Shown here one piece after another: positions 15,358 through 24,929 of a DNA stretch of 64,000 nt; the stretch's first letter is position 1; every line of letters starts with the position of its first letter. The DNA lies in NCBI GenBank assembly GCA_018378775.1, contig JAGZWV010000001.1, positions 1-64,000 of the forward strand. The letters run 5' to 3'. The notes beneath the pieces were generated by a model that worked only from the letters and a program-made list of their open reading frames with translations, did no database searches and was not told the origin of the DNA. Both the position numbers and the translations under genes were made by a program. This DNA is from Collinsella sp. Its GTDB lineage: Bacteria; Actinomycetota; Coriobacteriia; Coriobacteriales; Coriobacteriaceae.

Positions 15358-16631
15358 CGCTCGAGCCGCGGTGCAATACGAGCCGGCAGTTTCGCCACAA
15401 TACGAACGCCATCCTCAAGATATTCCTCGTGCAAAAGGGTCCCCTGCTCATGCACGACTGTGATGAGTGCACCTTCACGATATGGAATGTCGGCGGAAAG
15501 CAGCACATCGGTGGCGGCCGCCTCGCGAGCAATGCGATCGACGAGATCGTCGAGCCCCTCGCCCGTTTGGGCCGAGAACAGAACAGCTTCCGGATAACGA
15601 CGACGGAAACTCAATCGATCGACGCTATCAAGAAGATCGATTTTATTGAACACCGTAAGCGTTAAACGCTCTCCGGCGCCGATCTCATCAAGCACGCGGT
15701 CGACAGCCTCAAGCTGTCGCTCATAGTCCTCATCAGACGCATCCACGACTTTGAGAATTAAATCGGCACCCAACACCTCGGACAACGTCGATTTAAAGGC
15801 ATCGACCAAACCATGCGGCAGCTTTTGAATAAAGCCGACGGTATCGGTAATCGTCATTCCGCGACCGCCGGGCAGGCGATACGAACGCGTCGTCGGGTCG
15901 AGCGTAGCAAACAGCTTGTCCTGCGAAAGTACCGTAGAGCCGGTAAGACGATTGAGCAACGTCGATTTACCGGCATTGGTATAACCGGCTAACGCGACGC
16001 GAAACGCCGGTGACTCAATGCGGCTCTTGGATTGAACATCGCGACGCTGTTCAACCTGCTTGAGCTCACGACGAAGCGCAGCGATCTTATTACGAATAAG
16101 GCGACGGTCGACCTCGAGCTGACTTTCGCCCTGACCAAAGCGCGAGCCGATGCCGCCGCGCGTCTGTTCCTTGGCGAGATGACTCCACATGCCACGCAGA
16201 CGAGGCAACAAATATTGAAGCTGTGCCAGCTGTACCTGTAGGCGTCCCTCACGCGTCTGAGCATGAAGGCCAAAGATATCCAAGATCAGTGCAGTACGAT
16301 CGATAATCTTTACCGGCTCACCCACGGCTTTCTCCAAATAGGATTGCTGCGAGGGCGTCAGGTCGTCGTCAAAAATAACGACATCGGCATCCATGCGATG
16401 TACCAGGCCGCACAGCTCTTCAACCTTACCGGAACCGATAAACGATTTAGGATACGGCTTAACCAGACGCTGTGACAAACGCGCCACGCACTGGGCGCCA
16501 GCCGTATGGGCCAGGCGCTCAAGCTCGTCAAGCGAACGATCGAGCGGCCAGGCGTTATCGCGCCACTCAACTCCGACAAGAACGGCACGTTCGGGCTCAG
16601 GCGCCGTGGGAACGAGGGGAAACCGAGCCAT
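15342..16631 (-). CDS. hflX: Ribosome-associated GTPase HflX
   Basis: GTPase that splits stalled or stressed ribosomes. The 429 residues have the N-terminal HflX domain (to about 180), a coiled region with RRDVQSKSR, and the G domain with GYTNAGKST (G1), DTVGFIQKLPH (G3) and NKIDLL (G4). Its start overlaps the miaA stop. It is last in the run rny-GHKL-spoVS-miaB-miaA-hflX. Clustering of miaA with hflX is widespread in bacteria. Confidence 0.95.
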   Translation of the reverse strand: MARFPLVPTAPEPERAVLVGVEWRDNAWPLDRSLDELERLAHTAGAQCVARLSQRLVKPYPKSFIGSGKVEELCGLVHRMDADVVIFDDDLTPSQQSYLEKAVGEPVKIIDRTALILDIFGLHAQTREGRLQVQLAQLQYLLPRLRGMWSHLAKEQTRGGIGSRFGQGESQLEVDRRLIRNKIAALRRELKQVEQRRDVQSKSRIESPAFRVALAGYTNAGKSTLLNRLTGSTVLSQDKLFATLDPTTRSYRLPGGRGMTITDTVGFIQKLPHGLVDAFKSTLSEVLGADLILKVVDASDEDYERQLEAVDRVLDEIGAGERLTLTVFNKIDLLDSVDRLSFRRRYPEAVLFSAQTGEGLDDLVDRIAREAAATDVLLSADIPYREGALITVVHEQGTLLHEEYLEDGVRIVAKLPARIAPRLERYRTE

Positions 16632-17569
16632 TAGGCCGCCTCGATACGGTGAAGGATATCCTCAACGACCCCATCGATCGTAAACTCGTCCATATCGAAC
16701 CACACGATGCGGTCATCGCGCTTAAACCACGAAAGCTGACGCTTGGCATAGCGACGCGAACGCATCTTGATGAGTTCGCGAGCCTCATCCATAGAAATCA
16801 CGCCGTTAAAGGCATCGATAATCTCTTTATAGCCAATTGCTTGCATCGACGTCAGGGCATCTCCCAGCCCCTGCCCCATAAGACCGCGGACCTCATCGAC
16901 AAGACCCTGCTCAAACATCATATCGACACGCAAGTTAATGCGCTCGTAGAGCACCTCGCGATTACGCGTCAGACCAAACCATAGGGCATGATAATGCTCG
17001 CGCGGAACACTAAACTGACTTTTTTGCTGTGCATAAGAGATACCATCATCATGCATCTCGAGCGCGCGAATCACGCGACGAACATTATGGGGGTGGATGA
17101 CCGCAGCGGACTCGGGGTCACGCTCGGCAAGCAGCGCGTGCAGCGCTTCCTCGCCAATGCGCTCGGCAAGCTCCTGATACTCCGCGCGGCGATCGTCCTC
17201 AAGCTCGCCCGAGGGAAAATCCATCTCATCTAGGGCGGCCTTGAGATACAGCCCCGTACCTCCGCAAAAAACCGGCAGGCAACCCGAACCAAGGAGACGT
17301 TCAACATGCGCGCGAGCGTCAGCCTGATAAAGCGCAGCAGAATATGCCACACCCGGCTCTACAATGTCGACGAGACGCAGCGGCGCCGTACACTCATCGG
17401 GCGCCATCTTTGCGGTACCGATGTCCATGCCGCGATAGATTTGCATCGCATCGCACGACAGCACTTCGGACGAAAGACGAGCGGCCAAACGGTCGGCAAC
17501 ATCACTCTTACCAACCGCCGTCGGACCGACGATCGCAACGGCGGAAAGACCTGCCTCGGAAGAAACCAT
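16631..17569 (-). CDS. miaA: tRNA dimethylallyltransferase
   Basis: Adds the dimethylallyl group to A37 of tRNAs reading UNN codons; the product is the substrate of MiaB encoded just upstream. The 312 residues carry the P-loop GPTAVGKSDVA (about 15-25), DAMQIYRGMDIGTAK and FCGGTGLYLKA. ATG 17569 overlaps the miaB stop codon by one base, indicating translational coupling. Confidence 0.95.
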   Translation of the reverse strand: MVSSEAGLSAVAIVGPTAVGKSDVADRLAARLSSEVLSCDAMQIYRGMDIGTAKMAPDECTAPLRLVDIVEPGVAYSAALYQADARAHVERLLGSGCLPVFCGGTGLYLKAALDEMDFPSGELEDDRRAEYQELAERIGEEALHALLAERDPESAAVIHPHNVRRVIRALEMHDDGISYAQQKSQFSVPREHYHALWFGLTRNREVLYERINLRVDMMFEQGLVDEVRGLMGQGLGDALTSMQAIGYKEIIDAFNGVISMDEARELIKMRSRRYAKRQLSWFKRDDRIVWFDMDEFTIDGVVEDILHRIEAA

Positions 17570-18939
17570 TAGCGCGGCTCGCCCACAACGGAACCGGACA
17601 AATACCAGGTCTTGGCAACGTCAACGTCAACATCAACGATCTTGCCAACAAGCTGATCAATACTGTAGCCCTCGGGGATAGGCGCATGAACGGTCTGATT
17701 CTTGGGACTCTTGCACAGCAGGACCGCGTCGTTCTTTTTACTCGTTCCCTCAATGAGCGCCGGCACCACAGTATGAAGCTCACCCTGGTTATACTCGTGT
17801 GCCGTGGTCTCGATAACCTTAACCAGGCGGTTGAAACGCTCGAGAATAACCTCATGCGGCGTAGGATCGTCAATCTCGGCGGCCGGGGTACCGGCGCGCT
17901 TGGAATAGATGAAGGTATAGGCCTGAGCATAGCGGACCGTCTCGGCAAGTGAGAGCGTCTGCTCAAAGTCTTCTTCAGTCTCGCCCGGGAAGCCAACGAT
18001 AATGTCGGTCGAGAGCGCGATATCGGGCATGCGGTTGCGAATGCGATCGACAAGGCCCAGATAGTCCTCGCGTGTATAACGGCGATTCATCTCTTTGAGG
18101 ATCCGTGTCGAACCTGACTGGACGGCCAGGTGCAGCTGCGGCATAACGGCAGGCGTCTCAGCCATGGCGTCGATGGTCTCGGGGAGCAGATCCTTGGGAT
18201 GCGAAGACGTAAAGAAGATGCGCTCCACACCCGTATCGCCCACGGCACGCAGCAGATCGGCAAAACGCGGCTTGCCAAACAGATCGCGACCATATGAGTT
18301 AACGTTTTGGCCCAGCAGCGTAATCTCACGCACGCCCTGGCGCACCAAACCGGTCACCTCGTCGACAATCTCCTCGAAGGGGCGGCTTTTTTCGCGACCG
18401 CGCACGTACGGCACGATGCAATAGGTGCAGAAATTATTGCAGCCCGTCATGATGGGCACCCAGGCGTGATACTGGGTCTCGCGATGCCACGGCATGCTCA
18501 TGGCATCCGTATCCTCATGCTCATTGGTGCGGATATGACGCTTGCCGTCAAGGAACGCCTCGGCAATGAGCTCGGCCACATGTGCGATAGAATGCGTGCC
18601 AAAGATGACATTGACGTTATCGACGTTGGTGAGCAGACCCTCTCCATCACGCTGCGCGATACAGCCACCCACGGCAACCACGCGCTTGCCCGAAGGCGAA
18701 GGCGGCAGGCTTTTGCAGGAATTGCACTGACCGTACAGGCGAGTATCGGCGGCCTCGCGCACGCAGCATGTCATGAAGACAACAATATCGGCATGCTCGG
18801 GATCGAGCGCCATGAGGCAACCATACGAATCGAGCAGACCGCTCACGCGCTCAGAGTCGTGCTGATTCATCTGGCAGCCAAAGGTGCGGATAAAGTAGGT
18901 TTTACCGACAAGAATATCGCGTACGGAACGCTGGTCCAT
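17569..18939 (-). CDS. miaB: tRNA-2-methylthio-N6-dimethylallyladenosine synthase
   Basis: Radical-SAM enzyme that methylthiolates i6A37 in tRNA. It has an N-terminal UPF0004 domain (TFGCQMNQHDSE, with further cysteines in FMTCCVREAAD and GGCIAQ), the radical-SAM motif C-x3-C-x2-C in GCNNFCTYCIVPYVRGR, and a C-terminal TRAM domain. I chose ATG 18939, nine bases after AGGA; another ATG lies at 18945 but is too close to that site. It makes a functional pair with miaA. Two paralogs of the family, rimO and mtaB, are also in this window. Confidence 0.95.
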   Translation of the reverse strand: MDQRSVRDILVGKTYFIRTFGCQMNQHDSERVSGLLDSYGCLMALDPEHADIVVFMTCCVREAADTRLYGQCNSCKSLPPSPSGKRVVAVGGCIAQRDGEGLLTNVDNVNVIFGTHSIAHVAELIAEAFLDGKRHIRTNEHEDTDAMSMPWHRETQYHAWVPIMTGCNNFCTYCIVPYVRGREKSRPFEEIVDEVTGLVRQGVREITLLGQNVNSYGRDLFGKPRFADLLRAVGDTGVERIFFTSSHPKDLLPETIDAMAETPAVMPQLHLAVQSGSTRILKEMNRRYTREDYLGLVDRIRNRMPDIALSTDIIVGFPGETEEDFEQTLSLAETVRYAQAYTFIYSKRAGTPAAEIDDPTPHEVILERFNRLVKVIETTAHEYNQGELHTVVPALIEGTSKKNDAVLLCKSPKNQTVHAPIPEGYSIDQLVGKIVDVDVDVAKTWYLSGSVVGEPR

Positions 18940-18989
18940 GTGCATAAGTCCTAACGATGGAGGGGGGGGCGAATCGAGGCAAGCAGAAG

Positions 18990-19307
18990 CTATGCCACAG
19001 GCTTAACATCATCCATGACGACGTTATCCATAGCAGCTCGATTGATCTGGTGAACGTAAATAGAAAGACGGATGGCCGTGCGCGACTCCCCGTTAATAAG
19101 GATGTCGGAGAACACGGGCGCGCAGGAAATATCAAACCCGGTTGGAATCAAAAAACCGCGCGCGATAGCCACGGCCTTTATGGCCTGGTTGACCGCACCG
19201 GCGCCGACACACTGAATGTTGACGGGAACACCATCCTTGACCATGCCGGCGATGGCGCCGGCAACGGACGCGGGCGATGATTTGCTTGATACCTTCAGGC
19301 AATCCAT
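18990..19307 (-). CDS. spoVS: SpoVS-family protein
   Basis: A 105-residue member of the stage V sporulation protein S family, an Alba-like fold thought to bind nucleic acid. The conserved body runs from MDCLKVSSKSSPASVAGAI to about residue 86 (SIYVHQ). ATG 19307 has AGGAG eight bases upstream. No sporulation genes are visible here, so a sporulation role is unlikely. In Bacillus the order rny-ymdB-spoVS is also seen, so linkage to RNase Y is old; here a GHKL ATPase lies between them. A nucleic-acid-linked role beside RNase Y is an inference. Confidence 0.9.
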   Translation of the reverse strand: MDCLKVSSKSSPASVAGAIAGMVKDGVPVNIQCVGAGAVNQAIKAVAIARGFLIPTGFDISCAPVFSDILINGESRTAIRLSIYVHQINRAAMDNVVMDDVKPVA

Positions 19308-19381
19308 GAAGAAACTCCTGCGTTTAAAAGTACGTTTTAACTGCAATAACTGTATCGTACCGAGTGGACTCGGTAAAGGCA

Positions 19382-20467
19382 CTATTCCTCTTTGGCAAGA
19401 TCGAATGTCACGGTGATTCGATCACGCGAAACGCGAATCTTTGGGTCGCCGCAAAGGTTGAGATAGTACCGGGCGGCAAGGTCATTAAAGTCGCGCTCCA
19501 CAGCACGCGAAAACTGTGCCATGTCATCCTTGGCAATACGTAGCCCACGACGATCCTTCGCGAGATCGACAGGAGCCGGCGCATGCGAGGATGAGTCACG
19601 CTCGCGCAGCAGACGCGCAGTCACACCGCGAACGGGCTTAATCTGCCCTGCCAAAATGCGATGGGCCGTGCGCTCGGACATTTCAAGACCCAAACCCGAA
19701 CAAATACGGATAAAGTCCTCGGCATCAGAGGCAAGGCCTAGACGATCAACAACCGGAAGCTCGCTCTCGTCATCAATAAACAGGAGACGAGACGTATCGA
19801 GCCGACTTGACGCCTGAGCATAAAGGGTCGCGGCAATCTCAGACGGAGAACCAAGATAGACATCGCAACCACGCAGCTCCTCGAGCGCAAACTCACAGGC
19901 AGCGCGAATAATATTATGCGGACCGCGAGCACAGACATAACGTCCGTCCTCATCCTTGACGGCCTGGGGCCAGCTGGACTGATCGGCCCGCTCACTAAGG
20001 CGGTCGGCCGCAACGCTCACCTTAAAGGCTGAACCAAGATCGACGCCGGACGTGACCACACGGGCCTCGTCGGTGTTCTGCTTGATCGAAAACAATGCCA
20101 TGCCACGACCGTGAACGCCCCAACGGTCCATCTTCATGCTCTCGAGCTTTGAAGTAACGCGAGCATCGAAGATTCGCTCTTGCATATCCTGCGGAACACC
20201 CGAGCCGTTATCCAGAAAAACAAGCGTACGGACGCCATCTTCCTTGGTCGTAGCGAGAAAGACCTTGTCGGCGCCGGCATCGCGAGCATTACGGAGCATT
20301 TCGATGACGATATCCTCGACATGCTGAATGTCGTGCTTTGCCTGGCGCCGCTCGGCCTCCGAAACGCGGAGGCGGACATACCCCTCGCCAAGGTTCTCCT
20401 CGACGCGAAGGTTGCCCTCCCCCGACATCGACGCGATAAATGAGATGAGCTCGTTCGCGTCGCTCAT
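19382..20467 (-). CDS. Standalone GHKL (histidine-kinase-like) ATPase
   Basis: A 361-residue soluble protein. The N-terminal half is a GHKL ATP-binding fold: the N-box EMLRNARDAGADKV around N60, the G1 box DNGSG at 86-90 and the G2-like GVHGRGM at 117-123. There is no phospho-acceptor histidine domain, sensor or membrane part, so it is not an ordinary sensor kinase; MutL, Hsp90 or MORC-like ATPases use the same fold. The C-terminal 200 residues are not recognised. It starts one base after the RNase Y stop, with no good ribosome site, so translation is probably coupled to RNase Y. A role with RNase Y or SpoVS is suggested only by position. Confidence 0.75.
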   Translation of the reverse strand: MSDANELISFIASMSGEGNLRVEENLGEGYVRLRVSEAERRQAKHDIQHVEDIVIEMLRNARDAGADKVFLATTKEDGVRTLVFLDNGSGVPQDMQERIFDARVTSKLESMKMDRWGVHGRGMALFSIKQNTDEARVVTSGVDLGSAFKVSVAADRLSERADQSSWPQAVKDEDGRYVCARGPHNIIRAACEFALEELRGCDVYLGSPSEIAATLYAQASSRLDTSRLLFIDDESELPVVDRLGLASDAEDFIRICSGLGLEMSERTAHRILAGQIKPVRGVTARLLRERDSSSHAPAPVDLAKDRRGLRIAKDDMAQFSRAVERDFNDLAARYYLNLCGDPKIRVSRDRITVTFDLAKEE

Positions 20468-20468
20468 G

Positions 20469-22019
20469 TTATTTAGCGATATCGACAGCGCGGCTCTCGC
20501 GAATCACGACGACGCGCACCTGACCGGGATACTCCATCTCTTCCTCGATCTGATGGGCGATATCGTGAGCCAGAACCGTGGACTGGGCATCGGAGATCTT
20601 GTCCGGCTGAACCATGACGTGGACCTCGCGACCAGCCTGCATGGCATAGGTACGCTCGACGCCGTCATGAGAGTTGGCGATCTCCTCGAGCTTCTCAAGA
20701 CGCTTGATGTAGTTCTCGGCAGACTCGCGACGGGCACCGGGGCGAGAGGCAGAGACAGCATCGGCGGCCTGCACTAGGACATCGAGCACCGTGTTGGGGT
20801 CGACATCGGCATGGTGAGCCTCGATAGCGTGGACGATAACGGGCTTCTCGCCATAACGACGAGCAAGCTCGGCGCCGATGACGGCATGCGGGCCCTCGAC
20901 GTCGTGGTCAATTGCCTTGCCTAGGTCGTGAAGCAGGCCGGCGCGCTTGGCAGTCACAACGTCCAGACCAAGCTCGGAAGCCATCACTCCGCACAGATCA
21001 GAGACCTCGAGGGAGTGCTGAAGCACGTTCTGACCAAACGAGGTACGGTAGCGAAGGGCACCAAGGGTCTTGACGATCTCGGGGTGCAGGTCGTGAATGC
21101 CAGTATCGAAGGCAGCCTGCTCGCCAGCCTCGCGCACGCGCTGCTGAACCAGGTCGGCAGCCTTGTGATACATCTCCTCGATTCGGGCAGGGTGAATGCG
21201 GCCGTCGGCGATGAGGTTCTCGAGGGCGACACGGGCGGTCTCACGACGGACCGGGTCGAAGCTCGAAAGAACGACGGTCTCAGGCGTGTCGTCGATCACA
21301 AGGTTGACGCCGGAAACCTGCTCGAAGGTGCGGATGTTGCGACCCTCGCGACCGATGATACGGCCCTTGAGGTCATCAGAGGGAATATGCACGGAGGTAA
21401 CGGTAACCTCGGCAGTGTGGTCAGCAGCGCAGCGCTGAATCGCCAGGGACAGAATCTCCTGGGCGGTCTTGTGGCACTCGGCGCGAACCTGCTGCTCGGA
21501 CTCACGAATGATCGTGGCGGCCTCGTGGGTAACCTCGCCGCGAACCTTATCGAGGAGCTCCTTGTGGGCATCTTCGCGGGTAAGGTCGGCAATACGCTCG
21601 AGCTCAGAGGTCTGCTTTGCGCAGAGCTCCTCAAGCTCACGGGAGCGCTTCTCGACCTGGCCAGCCTGGCTGGACAGCTGATGCTCACGCTTGTCGAGGG
21701 CATCGTTGCGGCGATCGAGAGACTCCTCGCGCTGCATCACGCGGTTCTCGAGCGTACGAATCTCGCTCTTACGCTGCTTGTCCTCGGCCTCGGCGGCCTG
21801 CTTGTTCTTGATAATCTCCTCTTTAGCCTCGAGCAGAGCCTCTTTTTTGAGGGTCTCGGCCTGACGCTTTGCATCACCGATTAGGGACTCAGCCTGTGCG
21901 TGAGCCGACTGGATCTTTTCGTCGGCCTCGTGAAGACTACCCTGCTTGGCGGTGCGCATGTAGGCAATGGCGGCGATGGCACCCAAAACGATGCCAACGA
22001 GCGCTGCGATAATAGGCAT
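20469..22019 (-). CDS. rny: Ribonuclease Y
   Basis: Membrane-anchored endoribonuclease that starts mRNA decay. The 516 residues comprise an N-terminal membrane helix (about 1-22), a long coiled coil (about 25-200, rich in E, K, A, Q), a KH domain (GRIIGREGRNIRTFE) and an HD domain (LLHDLGKAIDHD). I chose ATG 22019, five bases after AGGAG, over GTG 22025. It heads the run GHKL-spoVS-miaB-miaA-hflX. The 257 bases upstream hold no gene and presumably the promoter. Confidence 0.95.
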   Translation of the reverse strand: MPIIAALVGIVLGAIAAIAYMRTAKQGSLHEADEKIQSAHAQAESLIGDAKRQAETLKKEALLEAKEEIIKNKQAAEAEDKQRKSEIRTLENRVMQREESLDRRNDALDKREHQLSSQAGQVEKRSRELEELCAKQTSELERIADLTREDAHKELLDKVRGEVTHEAATIIRESEQQVRAECHKTAQEILSLAIQRCAADHTAEVTVTSVHIPSDDLKGRIIGREGRNIRTFEQVSGVNLVIDDTPETVVLSSFDPVRRETARVALENLIADGRIHPARIEEMYHKAADLVQQRVREAGEQAAFDTGIHDLHPEIVKTLGALRYRTSFGQNVLQHSLEVSDLCGVMASELGLDVVTAKRAGLLHDLGKAIDHDVEGPHAVIGAELARRYGEKPVIVHAIEAHHADVDPNTVLDVLVQAADAVSASRPGARRESAENYIKRLEKLEEIANSHDGVERTYAMQAGREVHVMVQPDKISDAQSTVLAHDIAHQIEEEMEYPGQVRVVVIRESRAVDIAK

Positions 22020-22276
22020 GCTCACTCCTTTTTATGGATTCGTTACACAACAAAGCGAACCGTCCTTGCGAACGGCTCGCGACATTTGAGTAATATGGGC
22101 GCAGCTTATGCGGGTCGGATACAGATAAACATATAAACAAACTCATCAAAGATGAGCACATATCACAAAGCAAATGACAGTGTTTATCGTACGTTGAACC
22201 GTAACAACTGTCAAATAAATGGACCCGGTACGGCGACTAAAACGCGGTGAACGGCGGGTACGCAAACCACATGTGT

Positions 22277-22969
22277 CTAAACTGCACATTCCTCATGTTC
22301 GGCATCGAGACGCGCCTTAACGGCATCGGCGGCGATGTGATACGAGAAGCCTTTGCCCATCAAAAACCGAACCAGTTTTTCGAATCCGCGCGTCTCTGGA
22401 ACACGCCGCTTGGCGAGCAGGGCTGACGCACGCGCCAAATCGTCTTCGACGGCAAAATAATCCTCGGGATAACCGGGAATGTCATCGAGCACAACATGAC
22501 GTCGCTTGAGCTCGGTCTCGATTTTGCGCTGTCCCCAACCGCGCCGCTTGCGTTCCTCGATAAAGTACGAGCAAAAGCGGTTCTCGTCTAAAAAGCGATA
22601 CTCGGTGGCGCGCTCGACGGCGAAATCAATCGCGGGCTGGCGAAAGCCGTAGCGAGCCAACTTGTCACGGACCTCACCCGTCGCATGGTCGCGGCGCGAT
22701 AACATCTCGGTCACCATGGTAAGTGCACATTTACGCTCGATGAGCTGCACCGCCTCACGAAAGTTGTCCCAATCACAGGGATGATCGGGGCGGTTTTTGA
22801 CATACAGCCGCGCGACCCGCACGGGAATCCAAATGGACCGCTCAAAACCGCCCTCAAGCTCACAATCGATATGTGCGCAAGGCTTTTTGGACGCATACCC
22901 GCTCGAGAACGAGGAGGCCGCCTTCTTATCGGGAAAGACGACCGTGGCCTCGGTCACCGTATACGACAT
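22277..22969 (-). CDS. recX: RecA regulator RecX
   Basis: Modulator that limits RecA filament growth. The 230 residues show the three-helix repeats of the family, for example RDHATGEVRDKLARYGF and RRGWGQRKIETELKRR. It begins 11 bases after the recA stop, so it shares the SOS-controlled recA promoter. The N-terminal 60 residues, before the repeats, are an extension found in many high-GC RecX proteins. Confidence 0.9.
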   Translation of the reverse strand: MSYTVTEATVVFPDKKAASSFSSGYASKKPCAHIDCELEGGFERSIWIPVRVARLYVKNRPDHPCDWDNFREAVQLIERKCALTMVTEMLSRRDHATGEVRDKLARYGFRQPAIDFAVERATEYRFLDENRFCSYFIEERKRRGWGQRKIETELKRRHVVLDDIPGYPEDYFAVEDDLARASALLAKRRVPETRGFEKLVRFLMGKGFSYHIAADAVKARLDAEHEECAV

Positions 22970-22980
22970 GAGCGTAACCG

Positions 22981-24129
22981 CTACTCGTCGTCATCATCGA
23001 GCATGGCGGAACCATCGATGGCGTAAAGCTCGTCAAACTCCTCAGGCGCAGGCTGATCGGTCAGCTCGACCTCGGACGGAGCATCGTCATCAAACTCAAG
23101 CCCGCAGGCAAGGCGGACCTTATGCTCAATCTCATCGGCGCAATCGGGGTGTTCGCGCAGGAAAGCCTTGGCGGCCTCGCGACCGTTGCCGAGCTTGTCC
23201 TCGCCATAGGCAAACCAGGAGCCCATCTTCTTGCAGATGCCGCACTCGACAGCCATGTCCAGAATCGAGCCCTCCTTAGAGATGCCCGTACCGTACATGA
23301 TGTCGAACTCAGCAGAACGGAACGGAGCTGCCACCTTGTTCTTAACGACCTTGGCGCGCACGCGGTTACCGATAACCTCGTCCTTAAGCTTAATGCTGTC
23401 GATACGACGAATGTCGATACGCACCGAAGAGAAGAACTTAAGGGCGCGGCCGCCCGTCGTAGTCTCGGGGTTGCCGAACATGACGCCGATCTTCTCACGC
23501 AGCTGGTTAATGAAGATGCACGTCGTGTTGGACTTGGACAGCGAGCCGGCGAGCTTGCGAAGAGCTTGGCTCATCAGGCGAGCCTGAAGACCGACCGTAG
23601 TGTCGCCGATTTCTCCCTCGATCTCGGCACGCGGGGTCAGCGCGGCGACGGAGTCGACGACGATGGCATCGATGGCGCCGGAACGCACGAGCATGTCGAC
23701 GATCTCGAGCGCCTGCTCGCCCGTATCGGGCTGGGAAATGAGCACCTCGTCGATATCCACGCCGATGCGCGCGGCATACGTGGGATCAAGCGCGTGCTCG
23801 GCATCGATAAATGCCACAACGCCACCCATTGCCTGGGCCTCGGCCAGGATCTCGAGCGAAAGCGTCGTCTTACCGGAGGACTCAGGACCGTAAATCTCGA
23901 CGATACGGCCGCGCGGCACACCGCCGATACCCAGCGCGGCATCGAGGGCCAGGGCGCCCGTGGGAATGGCCTCGACCTCGAGCTCGGGACTACCGTCGCC
24001 GTACCTCATGATAGAACCCTGGCCGAATTTCTTCTCGATCTCGGCCTTGGTGGTGGCGATCATCTCATCGCGCTCTTTACCCGTCGTGCGAGCATGAACG
24101 GTACGTACGGGACCTGAATTCTTGGCCAT
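22981..24129 (-). CDS. recA: Recombinase RecA
   Basis: DNA strand-exchange protein and co-protease for LexA, 382 residues. Walker A is GPESSGKTT, and the FINQLREKIGVMFGNPETTTGG stretch forms the DNA-binding loop L2 region. The acidic tail ends DDDDE. ATG 24129 has GAGGAGGG upstream. The promoter has a LexA box at 24168-24181 and, further up, a set of TTTGGTC repeats shared with the comEA promoter. Confidence 0.98.
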   Translation of the reverse strand: MAKNSGPVRTVHARTTGKERDEMIATTKAEIEKKFGQGSIMRYGDGSPELEVEAIPTGALALDAALGIGGVPRGRIVEIYGPESSGKTTLSLEILAEAQAMGGVVAFIDAEHALDPTYAARIGVDIDEVLISQPDTGEQALEIVDMLVRSGAIDAIVVDSVAALTPRAEIEGEIGDTTVGLQARLMSQALRKLAGSLSKSNTTCIFINQLREKIGVMFGNPETTTGGRALKFFSSVRIDIRRIDSIKLKDEVIGNRVRAKVVKNKVAAPFRSAEFDIMYGTGISKEGSILDMAVECGICKKMGSWFAYGEDKLGNGREAAKAFLREHPDCADEIEHKVRLACGLEFDDDAPSEVELTDQPAPEEFDELYAIDGSAMLDDDDE

Positions 24130-24167
24130 GAATAGCCCTCCTCTTAACAACCTGCATCGATAATAAA

Positions 24168-24181
24168 CGAACGGCTGTTCG
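24168..24181 (-). promoter_or_regulatory. LexA (SOS) box of recA
   Basis: CGAACGGCTGTTCG is a perfect CGAAC-N4-GTTCG site, 39 bases upstream of the recA start codon. It matches the boxes in front of lexA. Confidence 0.9.
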
Positions 24182-24220
24182 TGGTCAACCGTTCAGGCCA
24201 ATCATATGCAGGCGGTCTTT

Positions 24221-24267
24221 CCAAAACCCAACCAAACGCCGACCAAACACTGACCAAAATCTTGACC
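24221..24267 (-). promoter_or_regulatory. Repeated TTTGGTC motif upstream of recA
   Basis: On the minus strand TTTTGGTC, TTTGGTC, TTTGGTT and TTTTGG recur at roughly 10-12 base spacing. The first 23 bases (24241-24263) match the comEA upstream region (53029-53051) at 19 of 23 positions. It lies about 110 bases upstream of the start codon, a place for an activator. The rest of 24130-24355 holds no gene. Confidence 0.5.
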
Positions 24268-24355
24268 GCAGGCGAACCAAGAAAATCATGACGAGGAAAA
24301 ATACGACAACTACCTGCACAAAGATAAAATTCGCCGGAGGTCCCTATCTCCACAA

Positions 24356-24379
24356 TTAAGGGGCCCGGAGGCCCCTTAA
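24356..24379 (-). terminator. Hairpin after cinA, probable terminator
   Basis: TTAAGGGGCC (24356-24365) pairs with GGCCCCTTAA (24370-24379) around CGGA, eight bases past the cinA stop. The T-run on the minus strand is short (TTAATTGT). Confidence 0.65.
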
Positions 24380-24386
24380 AACACGT

Positions 24387-24917
24387 CTATTCCATAGGGT
24401 TGAGCACAAGGGCAATACGACCCAATGCCTCCGTGACCGCATGGGCACGAACACACGAACGGTCGCCCTCATAGTGGCAGCGCACAGAGTCCACGACCGG
24501 CACTCCCCCATCGGCGGAACGATGTGCCCAGCCAATATAGAAAGTGCCTGCCGGATCGTCCTCAGTACCACCGCCGGGGCCGGCATAACCCGTTGCGCTC
24601 ACGGCGACATCGCTCTGGTACAGCTCCAGCGAACCCGACGCCATCTCGCGCGCAGCTTGATGCGACACCGCGGTGTAGCGGTCGAGCGTCTCCTGCTCAA
24701 CACCCAGCACGCGATGCTTAATCTCATCGCAGTAGGTCACCGCACCGCCACGCAGCACCGCCGAGGCGCCCGGGATATCCGCAATCGTCGAGGCGATCAT
24801 ACCCGCCGTCAGCGACTCAGCCGTCGAAACCGTCACACCCCGAGCGCTCGCGCGCTCGACGATATCGCGCGCCAGCTCCTCGTTATGTGCGGAAATCTGC
24901 TCAAAAGAGTCCGTCAT
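24387..24917 (-). CDS. cinA: CinA C-terminal domain protein, nicotinamide-nucleotide amidohydrolase
   Basis: Deamidates nicotinamide mononucleotide, recycling NAD. The 176 residues correspond to the PncC/CinA C-terminal domain only, with VSTAESLTAGMIAS near the start and ATGYAGPGGGTEDDPAGTFYIG as the conserved core. The N-terminal molybdopterin-binding-like part of full CinA is absent, as in many species. I chose ATG 24917; GTG 24923 is also possible. It follows pgsA by 12 bases. The pgsA-cinA-recA order is widespread in Gram-positives and fits competence-linked naming, but the catalytic role is metabolic. Confidence 0.9.
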   Translation of the reverse strand: MTDSFEQISAHNEELARDIVERASARGVTVSTAESLTAGMIASTIADIPGASAVLRGGAVTYCDEIKHRVLGVEQETLDRYTAVSHQAAREMASGSLELYQSDVAVSATGYAGPGGGTEDDPAGTFYIGWAHRSADGGVPVVDSVRCHYEGDRSCVRAHAVTEALGRIALVLNPME

Positions 24918-24929
24918 ACCCACCAGGAC

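Noticed and set aside
18990..19307. Evidence for endospore formation from spoVS
   Set aside because: SpoVS family proteins occur in many non-spore-formers, and no other sporulation gene is present here.
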